From contig JAHLJZ010000018.1 in assembly GCA_025602915.1 (NCBI GenBank), positions 124,001 to 188,000 on the forward strand: DNA of 64,000 bases, written 5' to 3'. A model generated the notes under the pieces. The model ran no database searches. It had not been told where the DNA came from and saw nothing but the letters and a program-made list of their open reading frames with translations. Positions within the stretch are counted from its first letter, which is position 1, and each line of letters starts with the position of its first letter. Positions 12,031 through 23,736 of the stretch are shown piece by piece. Made by a program: the position numbers and the translations under genes. The DNA comes from Paraphysoderma sedebokerense. Taxonomy: Eukaryota > Blastocladiomycota > Physodermatomycetes > Physodermatales > Physodermataceae.

Positions 12031-13127
12031 CTATAACATCTCTAGTGGAAAATGGACATCTACATCCGAATAACTCCCTAGATTTGAATTTTCTAGGTTC
12101 TGTACCCCCACTAGTTGTTGCAAAGTTTGGCAAACCTCTCTTTGCCTATATAGATCTTTAATGATGAATTCCAACTTTTGTTCCAGCTGCTGAACACGAC
12201 TCATCAGCTGTACATTCTTTTGTCGCAGTATCGACACCGTCACGACCATGTCATCCGGTTCGGTGTTCTTGTTTACTTCGTTGTCTTTTTTGCGTTTGAT
12301 TTGATCGAGTAAGTCGGGCCGGTTAAACAGGAAGTAGGGATGGAAAAATTCACGGGTCTCTGATGTTTCCAAGAGAGTCATGCCGCTAGCATTTTGAACG
12401 GATTTGTTAACTTTTTGAAAACCATAGCTAAAATGTACGAAAGGATAACATTAGTGCTGGTGATGGAAAGAAAAGGCTAAAAATTTTAACCTACAAATTC
12501 AGCTGCCTTACGAAACTTCTAAAATTGTTATGTCTGAAATATTTTGGTAACATGTCTTTTGAAAATATCGATACATTCTTGACAACGAAGGAATTTCCAC
12601 TTCCACCCCAGCAAATTAGATGCTGATATTCTTCGTCGTTGACCATTCTAAAAATAACAGAATCAATTAGTTCACAAGGATTTACACAATGGCTAGAATT
12701 TCAGTTGGCTTTTAACCCCAACTATATATTTGGGCTCCAGATTACTGATCTCATCCTATGACTAAGCTTGAAAAAGCGAGATTAACGAACAATTAAATAC
12801 ACACCGAAATAATTTATGAACGAAAGTGCTTGAATTGTTTGTTTCTTCGTGAACTGTATTGATCAGATGCTCCTCTGTCATGTTCGAATGCGGACTAGAG
12901 TCAGGGGACGGGCAAAGGTGCGGAGTGGGTGAACCTGAATTTTGATTAATAGCTGCAAAACTACCAGTCAACTGGGTCGATACATGAAGATTTGGGTCGT
13001 ATAGATTCATTGCTGCTGAGATTGAAATATCCGGAGGGTTCTGCAAAGGCATTGATAAACTACCAATGATTGGCGGCATGAAACGATTTCCCTCAGTTAG
13101 CGGAATGTGATGCTGTTCTTGTTTCAT
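12031..13127 (-). CDS. HSF-family protein, array copy A (short, no C-terminal tail)
   Basis: Exons 13127-12805, 12647-12495 and 12427-12031 code 290 aa. The N-terminus is Ser/Pro/Asn-rich. The HSF DNA-binding domain starts at FVHKLFR, passes SFVRQLNFYGFQKVNK and ends RPDLLDQIKRKK. A heptad coiled coil follows (VSILRQKNVQLMSRV) and the protein stops about 30 residues later, so the long tail of canonical HSF is absent. I chose the ATG at 13127 (MKQEQHH) rather than the in-frame ATG at 13208, because a TATA box at 13192-13200 lies between them. Introns are phase 2 at the same places as in the canonical gene and the middle exon is 153 bp. It probably binds heat-shock-like elements, perhaps as a competitor or partner of full-length HSF; that role is inferred. 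Confidence 0.85.
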
Positions 13128-14002
13128 ATTGGGTGCTATCAACAAAACCGGGAATTCAAATTTAATTGAAAGGTGTAACCCGCGGGACAGGTTATATAAA
13201 TGCATCATTAATCGTGTTCAGAGTAACAAGCTCGTGTAGTCAATTTCGAACATGGCGTCTCGCTGGTGGCGCGATCAATTGCAATGAAGCAAGCCCTAGC
13301 AAGAGTTTCATTCATACAAATTAACAATACTCGTCAATACAAGCACTTAATAATGTGCAAAAAATTAGAGACGTTTCACTTATTGCTATTCATTGTCTAA
13401 AAGCAATTCTCTGTGAAGCTTCAGGGCTTTCGGCCCACCATCGAAGGCGGGACAAACTGGATGGCCCGGAAAATAAGCATACGAAAAATTAAGCGATTGA
13501 AGCGGCTAGAATCAAAGGTATATTATAGTGTTCATGACGATTATTTTAACACCTCGATCTAATTAGACCATTCTTACTTTTTATTTATTTGGCTATATTG
13601 ATTCCTCGCTCTTGTCGGCCTATTATGGTCAAACACAATAATATCTCAGTCGGAAAGGAAAGTTAGCAATAACAAGTTCGAACGAAATATTCTTTCTTTA
13701 GATTGCAAATTGAGCCCCCTTTCGTGCATTCCCAGTACTAGTGTGCATTTTGTTTCAGAAAATTTATACTGCTTTAGTATTGATGTTGCCAGCTGGTAGT
13801 AAGTGTCCACAATCTGTTACATTAGCCTTGGTTCAAGGATTAACTATTGCGTTGAAGTACGGTGGGAAGATAGTTCTTAGTTTTACCCCATATAACTGAG
13901 GTGAAGCCGCGGGATATGATTTGAATAAAAATGAATTTTTTATTTCTTAGGAATTCGGCAACAGTGTCATGGAATATATAAATAGAAATCTAATATTGTT
14001 AT
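13128..14002. other. Intergenic between HSF copies A and B
   Basis: AT-rich spacer holding the copy A promoter (TATA at 13192-13200) and the copy B 3' flank. No coding segment or HSF relic was recognised. Confidence 0.5.
13192..13200 (-). promoter_or_regulatory. TATA box of HSF copy A
   Basis: Reads TTTATATAA on the minus strand, about 65 nt before the chosen ATG at 13127. It supports the downstream start, since a box inside the longer reading frame would be odd. Confidence 0.6.
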
Positions 14003-15025
14003 TCAATAATGATAAATCTCAGCATTATCTGTTTCTACGCTTGGCAGTCGTAGTCCTTGCTCCTGAATATTTACAGTCAAATATTCCAATGTTGTTTCAA
14101 GTTCTCTGAGTCGGCTAATCAATTGATTATTTTGCTGTTCCAGCATCGAAATCACCATTGCAACATCGCCCGTGTCAGGTTTTGCTGCGTCAGAGGCACT
14201 TTTACGCTGAATCCTACAAAGCATATCAGGGCGATCCATCAAAAAAAATGGATGATAGAACTGCCGATTTTCTGATTCTGTGCTGTTTAATCTACAACTT
14301 CGAAGTGACTTGTGACATTTTTGAAACCCGTAACTAGAAGGTCGAGCCATGTTGAGGACCGAAGGAATACGATGAGAAAACAAAAAGAAGGTACTTACAA
14401 ATTCAATTGTCTTAGAAAACTTGCGAAGTTGCTATGTTTAAAATATTGGGGAAGGATTTCTTTCGAAAAAGTTGAAATGTTTTCAACCACGAAGAAAGTT
14501 CCACATTCGCTCCAGTATATTGAACTGTTACATTCGTTATCGTTGAGCATTCTATGAGTAGCAAAACTTATCGTTAATAATTCCATTTTTTGGGCAAACA
14601 TGGATGCTATTGATTTATGTTTCAATTAAATCCACCTCGATTTCAATTGTAATTTTTAACGGATTGTTTTACTTCGTTTAGAGTAATTATCATACATACC
14701 GGTATAGTTTATGAACGAAATTATGGCCATTTGAACTAGAGTAAGGTGAGTGACTGATACGTGAGGTCCGAGCTCCATTTGGACTGGATGAAGGACTTGA
14801 AGAGCTAGAAGCAGAAATTGAAGCAGATGATAAAGTCGGTGAAATTTCAATCTCATTAACAGATGGAGGCATCATCAATGAAATTTTTTCTGAACCGATA
14901 ACATTTTCTGATGAAACGAGGATAGAATGATGGGCTAACTGGTTATCTAAGTGCGGAGACGTGTATCTGGAGACAGGTGTATGACTCCGCACAACATGAT
15001 TGATTTCGGGTAGCTGAGAAAACAT
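14003..15025 (-). CDS. HSF-family protein, array copy B (short, most divergent)
   Basis: Exons 15025-14700, 14551-14399 and 14333-14003 give 269 aa. A Ser/Pro-rich leader with a run of serines precedes the DBD, which reads FVHKLYR, then SFLRQLNFYGFQKCHK and RPDMLCRIQRK. The coiled coil after it (ISMLEQQNNQLISRL) is intact in pattern. The DBD keeps the core RQLN helix but has more changes than its neighbours: NSSIYW replaces the usual QHLIHW and QFYHP replaces WEFSHP. Intron positions and phases match the other HSF genes, and the central exon is 153 bp. The open frame argues that it is expressed. I could not see a clean TATA box upstream. Confidence 0.82.
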
Positions 15026-16218
15026 TCTTGCATAACTTGAAAATTGTTATGATCGACGACGTTTTTGTAACCAAGTTTGAAATTCTCTACGTTTCTATTA
15101 ATCTTTCAAACTTCATTTTCCTCATACATTTTGAAATATTCTAGCTGAGAAATAAGCTGCCCGTTCCTTGTGGTGGCGTTAGGCTGGTACGTGTAATTGA
15201 AACTTTAGCAAGCCTATTCCTATAAGATGTTGGCTTTGAAACAATAGATGAGAGCTATGAGCACTGAAAGCTTACTATTCTCTTTAGTTTTTTGATCTGT
15301 TGCGCTCTCACTGTACATTGTTTGGTGCAAACCATTGGATTTTCCATGCTGCAGCGGTTTTCCTTGACCACAAACGGCGCAATGCGAGGAATTCAAATTT
15401 GAGCTGCGAGCCTACTGTCAGACACAATAGTGCCATAATGAGAATTAAATGAACACAATTGTTCTGTCTATGTGCAATGAAAGAAGCATTTACTCAGAGT
15501 TCCGGCGAATCTACTACTTATCACAGCTTCATTGACGTGAAGCTGTGGTGATCATGAGAACAACACTGGGGTCATTGGAAACTCCATGTCTCACATATGC
15601 CAATCTTAATCATGATGAATGCTTATAATAAATAAGATATAATCGCGGTGCTACATTGCAATTGCTGTACTTGAAACAGCTTGTTGTATTGTGATACTAC
15701 AGCCGTGCATTCGCCAGCAATTGTACGTCTTGCCCATAAAATTTAATAACACTTCTAATCACATTTTTGACCACGTAATATTATCTTTCGGTCGTTTAAT
15801 TTATCTTATTAGGCGTAGCAAAGCAAAGTTCGTATTCGGCTTTAATGTTATCAGCTGAAACATCTTAAACTGGACAATAACTAGCTCAAATTTAGCATTA
15901 CTGAAAGAAACAGTTTTAATTTTAAAGCAATTTAAGCGTGGATGAGTAAAGATTCTCGTTGCCGGACACTGGTAACATCGGCATGCCCTTTGAGTGTATG
16001 AATATTATCGGTCATTGTCATGACAGTAAATAATGGGAAACGAATGAGTTTAGTAAAATGGTTTGTGGTACTAATTATTAGGAGTTTGAATTCAATATGT
16101 CAACGTATATACATATCCGCTGATTCTAGCTAATCAGGCATCGTAGACCCCGTTGTATCTGCAGCATTGCTAATATGATTCGAACAGTCGAAGACGTATA
16201 TGCATTACATACACCTGG
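15026..16218. other. Intergenic between HSF copies B and C
   Basis: About 1.2 kb without a supportable gene. I looked for another HSF DBD or RVS161 relic on both strands and found none by eye. Confidence 0.5.
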
Positions 16219-17187
16219 TCAGAGGCCGTTCACATCTACCCCGACAAGAATCTGCAGCCGCTGACAGATACCTCGTTGTCTATATAAATCTTGAAGAACA
16301 AATTCCAATTTTGTTTCCAACATTTGAACCCGCCCCTGTAACTGAGCGTTTTGTTGTTGCAGCATAGACACCGCAATTGCAAGATTGCCCCCTTCAGGAC
16401 TCAAAATCTCCTGGCCTTGCTTTCTTTTAATCTGTTCGAGTAAATCCGGTCGGTCGAAAAGAAAGAAAGGATGAAAAAATTCGGATATATCGGTTCCTGC
16501 ATCGGTATCGTTGCCATGCGAAGATCTTGTAAGTTTTTGAAAACCATACCTAAATAGATTAGAGATTATGAGAAAAAGATCTAGATATATTAGATGAAGG
16601 GAAATAACGTACATATTTAATTGCCGGACGAAACTAGTAAAATTGTTATGTCTAAAGTACGCCGGTAAAACCTCCTTTGAAAACTCTGATAGATTACTGA
16701 CAAGAAAAGAAGTCCCGCAGCCGCTCCAATGTATTAAGTGCTGATATTGTTCGTCGCTCACCATTCTTCATCAAATAGATTTATAATTTAGTAAAGTTTT
16801 GTGGGAGCGGTGGAGATTTATCAGATGTTATTAATGATCTCTCCGAACCACCTGCCTAACCGCGAGAAATAAACGAGATCTCAAAACAAACCTAAATAAT
16901 TTCTGGGCAAATTTGTTCGCTACTTTTAATTCGCCGTTGACAACTTCAACGGCTGAAGAAGTTAAGATCGAGCTCAAATTTGGGCTACTCGGAGAGGAAT
17001 TACCAGAAGTTACACACTCGGGGTCCGCCGACAACGAATCGAGTGTAGGGTGGAAAGATATAGTCGAGTCATTAGAATTCATTGCTTTATGTAATGTCGT
17101 TGATGCAAATATGCTGGCGGTGGAAGATCCATCTTCATTTCCTGGACGAATGTCGGAAAAACAATGAAAACTATGGTCGTTTTGCAT
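16219..17187 (-). CDS. HSF-family protein, array copy C (short)
   Basis: Exons 17187-16892, 16765-16613 and 16549-16219 code 259 aa. The N-terminal 90 residues are Ser-rich with an SSPSSPN stretch like that of copy D. The DBD runs from FAQKLFR through SFVRQLNMYGFQKLTR to RPDLLEQIKRKQ, and the coiled coil includes VSMLQQQNAQLQGRVQ. The protein ends 20-odd residues later. FAQKLF is a minor departure from FVHKLF. The phase 2 introns flank a 153-bp exon as in all family members here. A TATA box at 17255-17261 is about 68 nt upstream of the start. A dimer or trimer former without an activation tail is the likely product. Confidence 0.86.
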
Positions 17188-18361
17188 GATTTGTTACTGT
17201 AAATTAAATTGAGCGAGACTGCGAATGATTGTTGACACTTGGTGAATTATCAAGTATATATGGGGTTTTACTACCAAGCTGGATGTAGCACATGGATGGC
17301 TGAACAATATCGATGGAAACAGACATTTTAGCAGCTTTGTGTTAAGTCGTAATTAAGAAACTCCATACAATGCACGCACGCTACGGGATTTGGAGATTTA
17401 TTATGACGCATACACCTCCAGTCACCAACCAGCCTCCTTCGAGAATAGACAGGGTGCGGGAACGCAGCACCCTATGTCCCCACTGGTTTTAGTCATCCCA
17501 AGCTTCCATTATTTTAGGCTTTTACACTCAAGTGGCCATTATTTATATAAGACATGGGTCCTACTATTCATCTTAAACTTTAAAGTGTGCACATAGCCCC
17601 AATCTAAAAATAATTTTTAACAACCTGTTTCTGTCTTACAAATCGCACACTATTCTTTATGTTAGATTAACTTTCCGTAATGCTAAACTCATTCATCTGA
17701 ATCCAGACAAATGTGATATTTGAAATAATGGCAACAAGGTTTGCCAGCATTGATTTTGATATGTGTTTCCTCTTCGCATATGTGTAACGTGTTGGATAAT
17801 ATTAGGCGGAAATCACGGACGCAGTATTTTCGAGGGAAAGGAAAAATACAAGACAGATTTACTTATGTTGAGATTACTAAAGAAGTCAGAGTTTACAGGC
17901 TAATTATGCTGCAAAATATCAACAACGTTATGATGACGAAACTAATATTGCAAGTCAGGAATTAAAAACCTGAGATCACAATCACATCACGACTTTAACT
18001 TTCTTTCGGTAGAGTTTATCTTAACTAAGTTCAAGGTTCACCTGATTCCTTACAATATGGGAATAAACTAGAAGTAGAAGTAGAAGAATTTTTCTCCACC
18101 CATCTAAAATATTGGTGTATAATACTTGATAATTCAGATGAAATTCCAGTGGGAAGATCGTCCATTGAAAGCTGTTGTGTAATATCTAGTATTTCACATG
18201 GGAAGGATAGCGTAAATTATAAACTGTTCAGTGTTGTTCATTTAAGAGTCTGTACATGTATGAATCTGTTCGCCAGTTAGTAAATCTATGAAATCTAAAT
18301 TATAGAACATTTCATTATCTATATGTAAATAAAAAATCGAGGACGGGCATTCTCGCCCACT
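17188..18361. other. Intergenic between HSF copies C and D
   Basis: Holds the copy C promoter (TATA at 17255-17261) and the copy D 3' flank. Nothing else is recognisable in roughly 1.1 kb. Confidence 0.5.
17255..17261 (-). promoter_or_regulatory. TATA box of HSF copy C
   Basis: ATATATA on the minus strand, about 68 nt upstream of the copy C ATG, a spacing consistent with a short 5' leader. Confidence 0.55.
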
Positions 18362-19421
18362 CTATATGCTATGTACATTTGCGCCAAGTAAATCTTGGAG
18401 ACGCTGCACGATGCCTCTCTGCCTGTATAAATCTTCGATCGCAAGATTTAATCTATTTTCTAACATTTGGATACGACCGGACAACTGAGCATTCTTTTGA
18501 TGTAGCATCGATATCGCATTTGCAAGATCACCTGCGTCGTGACTCAAGTAGTCATTGTCTTTTCTACGTTTAACTTGATCAAGCAAATCTGGACGGTCAG
18601 CAAGGAAACATGGATGAAAGAATTCGCATCTTCCAGTTTCTGAATCAGTTCTCCTCCCGTTCAATCCATTTGTAACTTTTTGAAAACCGTACCTAGACAT
18701 AAAGAATAAGTATAGCTCTGATAGAGTAATAAGAGAAAAAGAATTGAAACTAACATATTCAATTGCCTGACAAAACTAGTAAAATTGCCATGCCTGAAGT
18801 AGTTTGGTAAAATCTCTTTTGAAAAACTGGCGATATCTTCGACAATGAAAGAAGTACCACAACCGCTCCAGAATATCAAACGCTGGTTTGCTTCCTCGTT
18901 AAGTATCCTTTAAGAAGAACATTACTTTGTCAGTTAAGGCTCCATTTCCATGTATCCAAAGACAAGTTTGTGAATTTCGTATTTACAAACCTATACAATT
19001 TATGCACGAATCTGTTTGAAGTTCTGTAATCTGTTACTCCTGTCAAAGTAGGACTTACTGTAGCAGTGGGCAAAGTGCTGTTAAAATTCGGACTGGTGCC
19101 AGTAGTTGTTCCCATCCAGTTCATATTTGAACTGACCGAAGATGAAGGTATTGTCCAACCTAAGTTTGGACTAGAAGGGGAGGAACTCGTGTGTGGGGTG
19201 AGGGGAGGCTCGACAGACAACAAGTTGGATGTCAACTGAATCTTTGGAGGCATATTGATTGAATCGCACATCCCACTGGTTAAATTTAGTGTTGGGATCT
19301 CAAACACCGGAGATGCTAAAGGCTGACTGATGATGTTATGGAGGAGGCTAGAAGTAAATTGAAGTTGCTTTTGATCCTGCATTGTTGTCAAAATATGATT
19401 TCCACAGGACGCAACAAGCAT
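18362..19421 (-). CDS. HSF-family protein, array copy D (short)
   Basis: Exons 19421-18991, 18907-18755 and 18692-18362 give 304 aa. The 140-residue leader is rich in Ser, Thr, Asn and Pro. The DBD is FVHKLYR, then LIFWSGCGTSF, SFVRQLNMYGFQKVTN and RPDLLDQVKRRK, followed by the coiled coil ISMLHQKNAQLSGRIQ and a short end. Its last exon (331 bp) equals those of copies B and C in length, while copy A is longer. The Met that opens the 153-bp exon in other copies is Ile here. A TATA box at 19463-19472 lies about 42 nt before the ATG. This is the outermost copy of the array. Confidence 0.86.
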
Positions 19422-19462
19422 ATTCCAAGAATTTCAACAATTTAATGAGAGGAAAATATCTA

Positions 19463-19472
19463 CTATTTATAC
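19463..19472 (-). promoter_or_regulatory. TATA box of HSF copy D
   Basis: GTATAAATAG on the minus strand, a near-consensus TATA element about 42 nt upstream of the start codon. Confidence 0.65.
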
Positions 19473-19621
19473 GCTTCTAATGTTTTTCCTCGGAGCAGGC
19501 TTGAACAACGAAGTTGCCACTGAAACATATTATCTGGGTGAAGGAGCTATGCGCTGCGTCCCTGATTGGTGTCACTTCGGAACGTCCTTCAAATGCGAAG
19601 CTCGCGTTCCGAATAAGCTAA

Positions 19622-19665
19622 TTGCAACAATACCAAAAAGGAATTCAACAATACCAAAAAGGAAT
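19622..19665. repeat. Tandem duplication, unit about 21 bp
   Basis: The unit CAACAATACCAAAAAGGAATT occurs twice in direct succession, upstream of HSF copy D. It is probably simple slippage; function unknown. Confidence 0.8.
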
Positions 19666-20334
19666 TCTCACTACGGATGAATATTCCTGACTATGTTCTT
19701 AAAACTGCAGGCGCACTTGAATGGTTGTGGTGCGAGTAACGGTTTCGGAACTTCCAAATCAACAAGGAGAAAAAATCTGGCGAAACCGACCATGAAGCCG
19801 CAATATGGATCAGCCGATGTCTGAATTATTGCACATGTCACTACACGCCGCGCACCCCGACCGCTACATTTCAGATTAGGCATTAACCTTTGTTAGCTCG
19901 AGATGACAATCAAGGTGGCAAAAGAGGGAAACCTATCATGCAAGACAGCGATCTAACCTCCTGATTCTAAATTTAGACATAAATCTTTGATCAATTACAT
20001 TCAAACTATTTCTTAGTATTACTCAATTGACTGTCCAGCAGATTCAACATTCGTTACGCCATCACGATCACATCTGATTGAGGGCTCATTTGTAGTGGAA
20101 TATCAACTGTGAACTAAGTACGGGTAACTGCAGAGTAATTTATCACGCCAGTTCCGAAATTATAGTCTTAAATTTTACTTGTTCATATCTTACAAAGACA
20201 AATTTGCAATAATCTGGAATCCAAACATCCAATCCTATTAAATTCTGTACAACGATTTGCAATTAAACTTTCAAACCCCAACTCTGCTTCCTCTTATTGA
20301 TCGACTCGGAATCGGGTATATCGGCTTATCAAAT

Positions 20335-21100
20335 TTAATGATCCATTTTCAATTCTCTGGGTTTACCGGTACGCATTTGGTAAGATTTCAATAAATTTCC
20401 AAGTGAAGAGATACCACCTGGTTATTAGAAACGTGTTAATATATTAATCCATATTGCCCAAAACATGACGATCGATACGAACCTAAAGCGGATAAAGCAA
20501 CATGGTAACTTTCTCCCGAGTGGTATGCTCTCGGTCCAGTAGCTATAACGGAATTACAAAAAGTGAGTACATTGCACAATTTCATATTGATATACCAAGT
20601 CACTAGAAAATGAAAGGACGGATATACCTGCTGTTAAAGCGATAGAAGTGATAGTTCCAACATCATAACCCATTCTGTATTCTCCTTTTGAAATTTGTTG
20701 TCTATTGTCCACATGACAAAAACCAAAGTGGTTGATGTAATTTTAGAACCAAGTTAATATTTATGCGATAGTTGATGTAATTTTAGAAATTTATGTATTT
20801 ACCCTGCATAAAGATACCCCAATGAACACAATGCGGCGATACCAGCTGTACGTGGATTTGCTAATTTATTATACGCATACGCAGATCCAACACCACCTGA
20901 GAATTAAATTGTCAGGATTTTGCAATTTCGACTATAGATTCATGAATATGAAGAAGGGAAGTAAAGAAACAAAGAGAAGGAATGTGATACGAACAAGCTC
21001 CAGCCATGAAAAAGTGAGGCATAGGATCGGAATGGGATGATAAAGTAGCCAAAGGAGCGGCAGTGCGGGTTGTGATTGATTCGTTCGGGTTTTGTACCAT
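20335..21100 (-). CDS. TMEM14-family small membrane protein
   Basis: Five exons: 21100-20995, 20896-20803, 20674-20628, 20542-20483 and 20417-20335, coding 129 aa. After a polar leader, hydrophobic Gly/Ala-rich segments appear: HFFMAGACGGVGSAYAY, GIAALCSLGYLYAGM and TITSIALTAATGPRA. The end, ALSALGGISSLGNLLKSY, is typical of the TMEM14 (UPF0136) fold of three or four helices. Members sit in mitochondrial or ER membranes, and mammalian TMEM14C is needed for porphyrin transport in haem synthesis. That role is known for the animal protein and not shown here, although HEM4 is about 3 kb away. The two donors at 20994 and 20482 are the variant GTTCGT. An 18-bp direct repeat lies in an intron (20733-20751 and 20771-20788). 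Confidence 0.8.
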
Positions 21101-21734
21101 CTTGAAAATATGTCTGTTTATAAAACTAAAAAGTGGGTTGGGCGGAGAGAGGTATGGAGTAATCGAGGGAGTAGTAATGGGTGATGAATTAATGAAGAGA
21201 AAAGAACGGGAATGTATTTATACGATGCGATGGTAGATGAATTCATTTGAAAGAGTTGTCGAAATTGGCTGTTTGAGATGATGGATGATATGACGTCACA
21301 GCGAGCTTCAAAGACGCGAGAAACGGAATATCGGCGGAAATTGGGGAAATTTGGAGAGAGACTGGGGGGAGGCTGGGAGGCGGGAAGTGAGAATACAAAA
21401 TTCACACTCTAAACATTGAAATATTAAAGAATGAAAGATCTAAGCCGCAATCATTGAAGATCAACAGGATCGTTTAAAAATGACTAGATTATCCATGATA
21501 AGTTTGGTTAATTGCATGCGATTAGAAATCTTTTTTACACCAGGATGGAAATTTCAACAGCGAAGCGCAAAGATAAACAGTTTTTCAGTGATGAATAGAA
21601 TCAGTAAGGTTTAGAATTGACAGAAAGATGTATTCTACGTCCATCCATACATTTTCGTACTAATACTATAAATACTGTATACAGGGTAGATTACAAATGT
21701 TCCAGAGGAACTGCATCTAATGCCCCATCATACA
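21101..21734. other. Intergenic upstream of TMEM14-like gene
   Basis: About 630 bp between two minus-strand genes. No coding feature I can support. Confidence 0.5.
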
Positions 21735-23553
21735 TTAAAATAAACCTAAATAGCTGACCCCTCTCATCATCCAATTTAAACCTGGTAACCTCGCATCTTC
21801 TCTGTCCCTCTCAGCTTCCACGGTTCCTTCCCCAACATCTGCTTCACGATCGTTTTCTTGAGAAGGCAGAGAATTCAAAGATGTGACGTAAAGACCTTCA
21901 TCGGTACCCACAGCGAGAGTTGACCTTGCGGCCGCGATACGAAAGATTGATGGTTGAGATGACATAGAATCCGGAGGAGTCGTAGGATGAGAATGGAAAT
22001 CAGAATTTGTGGATTTTAAATCCATAGTTCGTATACTACGGGTGCAGTCTTGATTCCAGAATTCTACAACCCCATCGTAGCGTCCAACCACCACTCTATG
22101 ATCTCCAGGTGAATTTGTCAATGTAGAAATATTCTGTGACCCCGTTCGGATCACACCGACTCTTTTCCATGAAGTTTCGCCCTTTTGAGTTGCATCATGA
22201 ATTTTTCTCCTTTCATCTTTGTCCTCGCTTGTAGCATCTGGTGCGTTACAATCCCAAATAGATACTTCTCTACCTCTTCGTCCTCTTCCAATTGTAATGA
22301 CCTGATCTTCGACATTCACCATATCGTACGTCACATCAAGTCCGGTCCATGTTGTACCTAGTGTTTTGAGGGTTCGCAAATCAAGATGATGAATACATTT
22401 GAATCGACCAGACAAGCTCAGGTACGGATCTGATAATGCGTTTTGGGAGGGAAGGATGGTTAATACTTGTCCTAATGTTTGTATTGTTCTCATGTTTGAA
22501 GGGGACGGTGGTGAACGGGTATCGATTAAGTGAATTGCTGAATGTGAAGATGCCGAATCTACATACGAGAAGCGAGCGTTCGAAGAAGAGCGGGATGTAG
22601 AATAAATTATAGTGTTCGTTGAGGCGGAGTAGACAAGAGATGGGATCGTAGTATCATGTAAGGAAGAATGAAGATCTTTAGTACGGGGGTTGCATGCAGT
22701 TGTATAGATTGGGTGAGAAACCGAGCTTAAATCCTGATATGAAAGCAACGAAAGAACCATATAAGTATTTTGTTAGTAATCGAAGGAACTCACTTAGCAG
22801 CACGCATATAAACCAAGAATAACATACATAAAGCTTAACAACACCGTCATCAGGAACAGCTACAACTCCATTCTCATATCCAATCTGGTAACTGCTTTCT
22901 CTTGATTTCCCTCTTCCATTTAACCGTTCAATCCGTGAGATGGCAGTCGAAAATTTAAACTCGGAATTCTGACTGCCGTCACAATCACCACCACGACTCC
23001 ATATTACGACACTATCATTTGATGCACCAATGATCAAATTTTCTTCAGCTGAGATTTTGGTGTCCCAGTATGTAACGTGATGTAAACCATTAGATTGAGG
23101 GTACGACGTGAAGGCAGATGATGGAAGAGAGCTAAAAGTGAGAGGTTGCGCACACCATCGATACTCAGATTTGTAATCGCTTTCAAACTGGTTGTTCTCT
23201 CCGTCATCAATTAATCCGGCCATCACATTATGCGATCGGCTCTTGTTCATCATTCTTCCACGCAATGTCAATTTTTTCAATGGACGGGAAACCGTGCTTC
23301 GTAGTATTTTCGAATTATGTTGGATGTATTTTCTGTATAATCCTTTCCATACTAAATCTGCATTGGAACAAGTGTGCCATTGTTTGGATACTTGTGAAGC
23401 GGCAAGCAAGGACGGAAGAGATAGATAGGTTAAGATATGAGTTGTCAGTTCAGGAGGTAGCTGCGATATGGGAGAATGTTTAGCGGGAAAGTCGAATTTT
23501 TCAAGGGATGCGGAAGATGATGAAATGGTAGTGTAAGAGGCCGGCGTTGACAT
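21735..23553 (-). CDS. F-box / WD40-repeat protein
   Basis: Two exons, 23553-22828 and 22733-21735, coding 574 aa. Residues about 28-75 form an F-box (ISQLPPELTTHILTYLSLPS with the following QVSKQWHT and LVWKGLY). The rest has WD-like blades: YWDTKISAEENLIIGASND, VVIWSRGG, ITIGRGRRGREVSIWD and VVVGRYDGVVEFWN. Such proteins are substrate receptors of SCF ubiquitin ligases: the F-box binds Skp1 and the propeller binds the target. The target is unknown. The gene is divergent from HEM4 with 183 bp between start codons, so the two probably share regulatory sequence. Confidence 0.82.
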
Positions 23554-23736
23554 TATATGAAATGAAAGATTTTATGATGATTGTCTGAATTTCGATTCGA
23601 ATTTTAATTCGAGCCGGGTGCAGGGCTGGAATTGTGGATTTCCAAGATTTTCCGTTTCTTAGAGTTCAATTATAGATATATTCAATCTTACAATCTTTAT
23701 TTAAATATTATAAGAATAACAGCATTTCCTTCAGAT

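Larger units (their letters stand above)
19422..20334. other. Intergenic upstream of HSF copy D, with a small tandem repeat
   Basis: About 900 bp. It holds the copy D promoter and two tandem copies of a 21-22 bp unit at about 19622-19665. No gene was recognised. Confidence 0.5.

Noticed and set aside
13128-13208. Upstream ATG for HSF copy A
   Set aside because: A TATA box falls just inside this extension, so the transcript probably begins after it.
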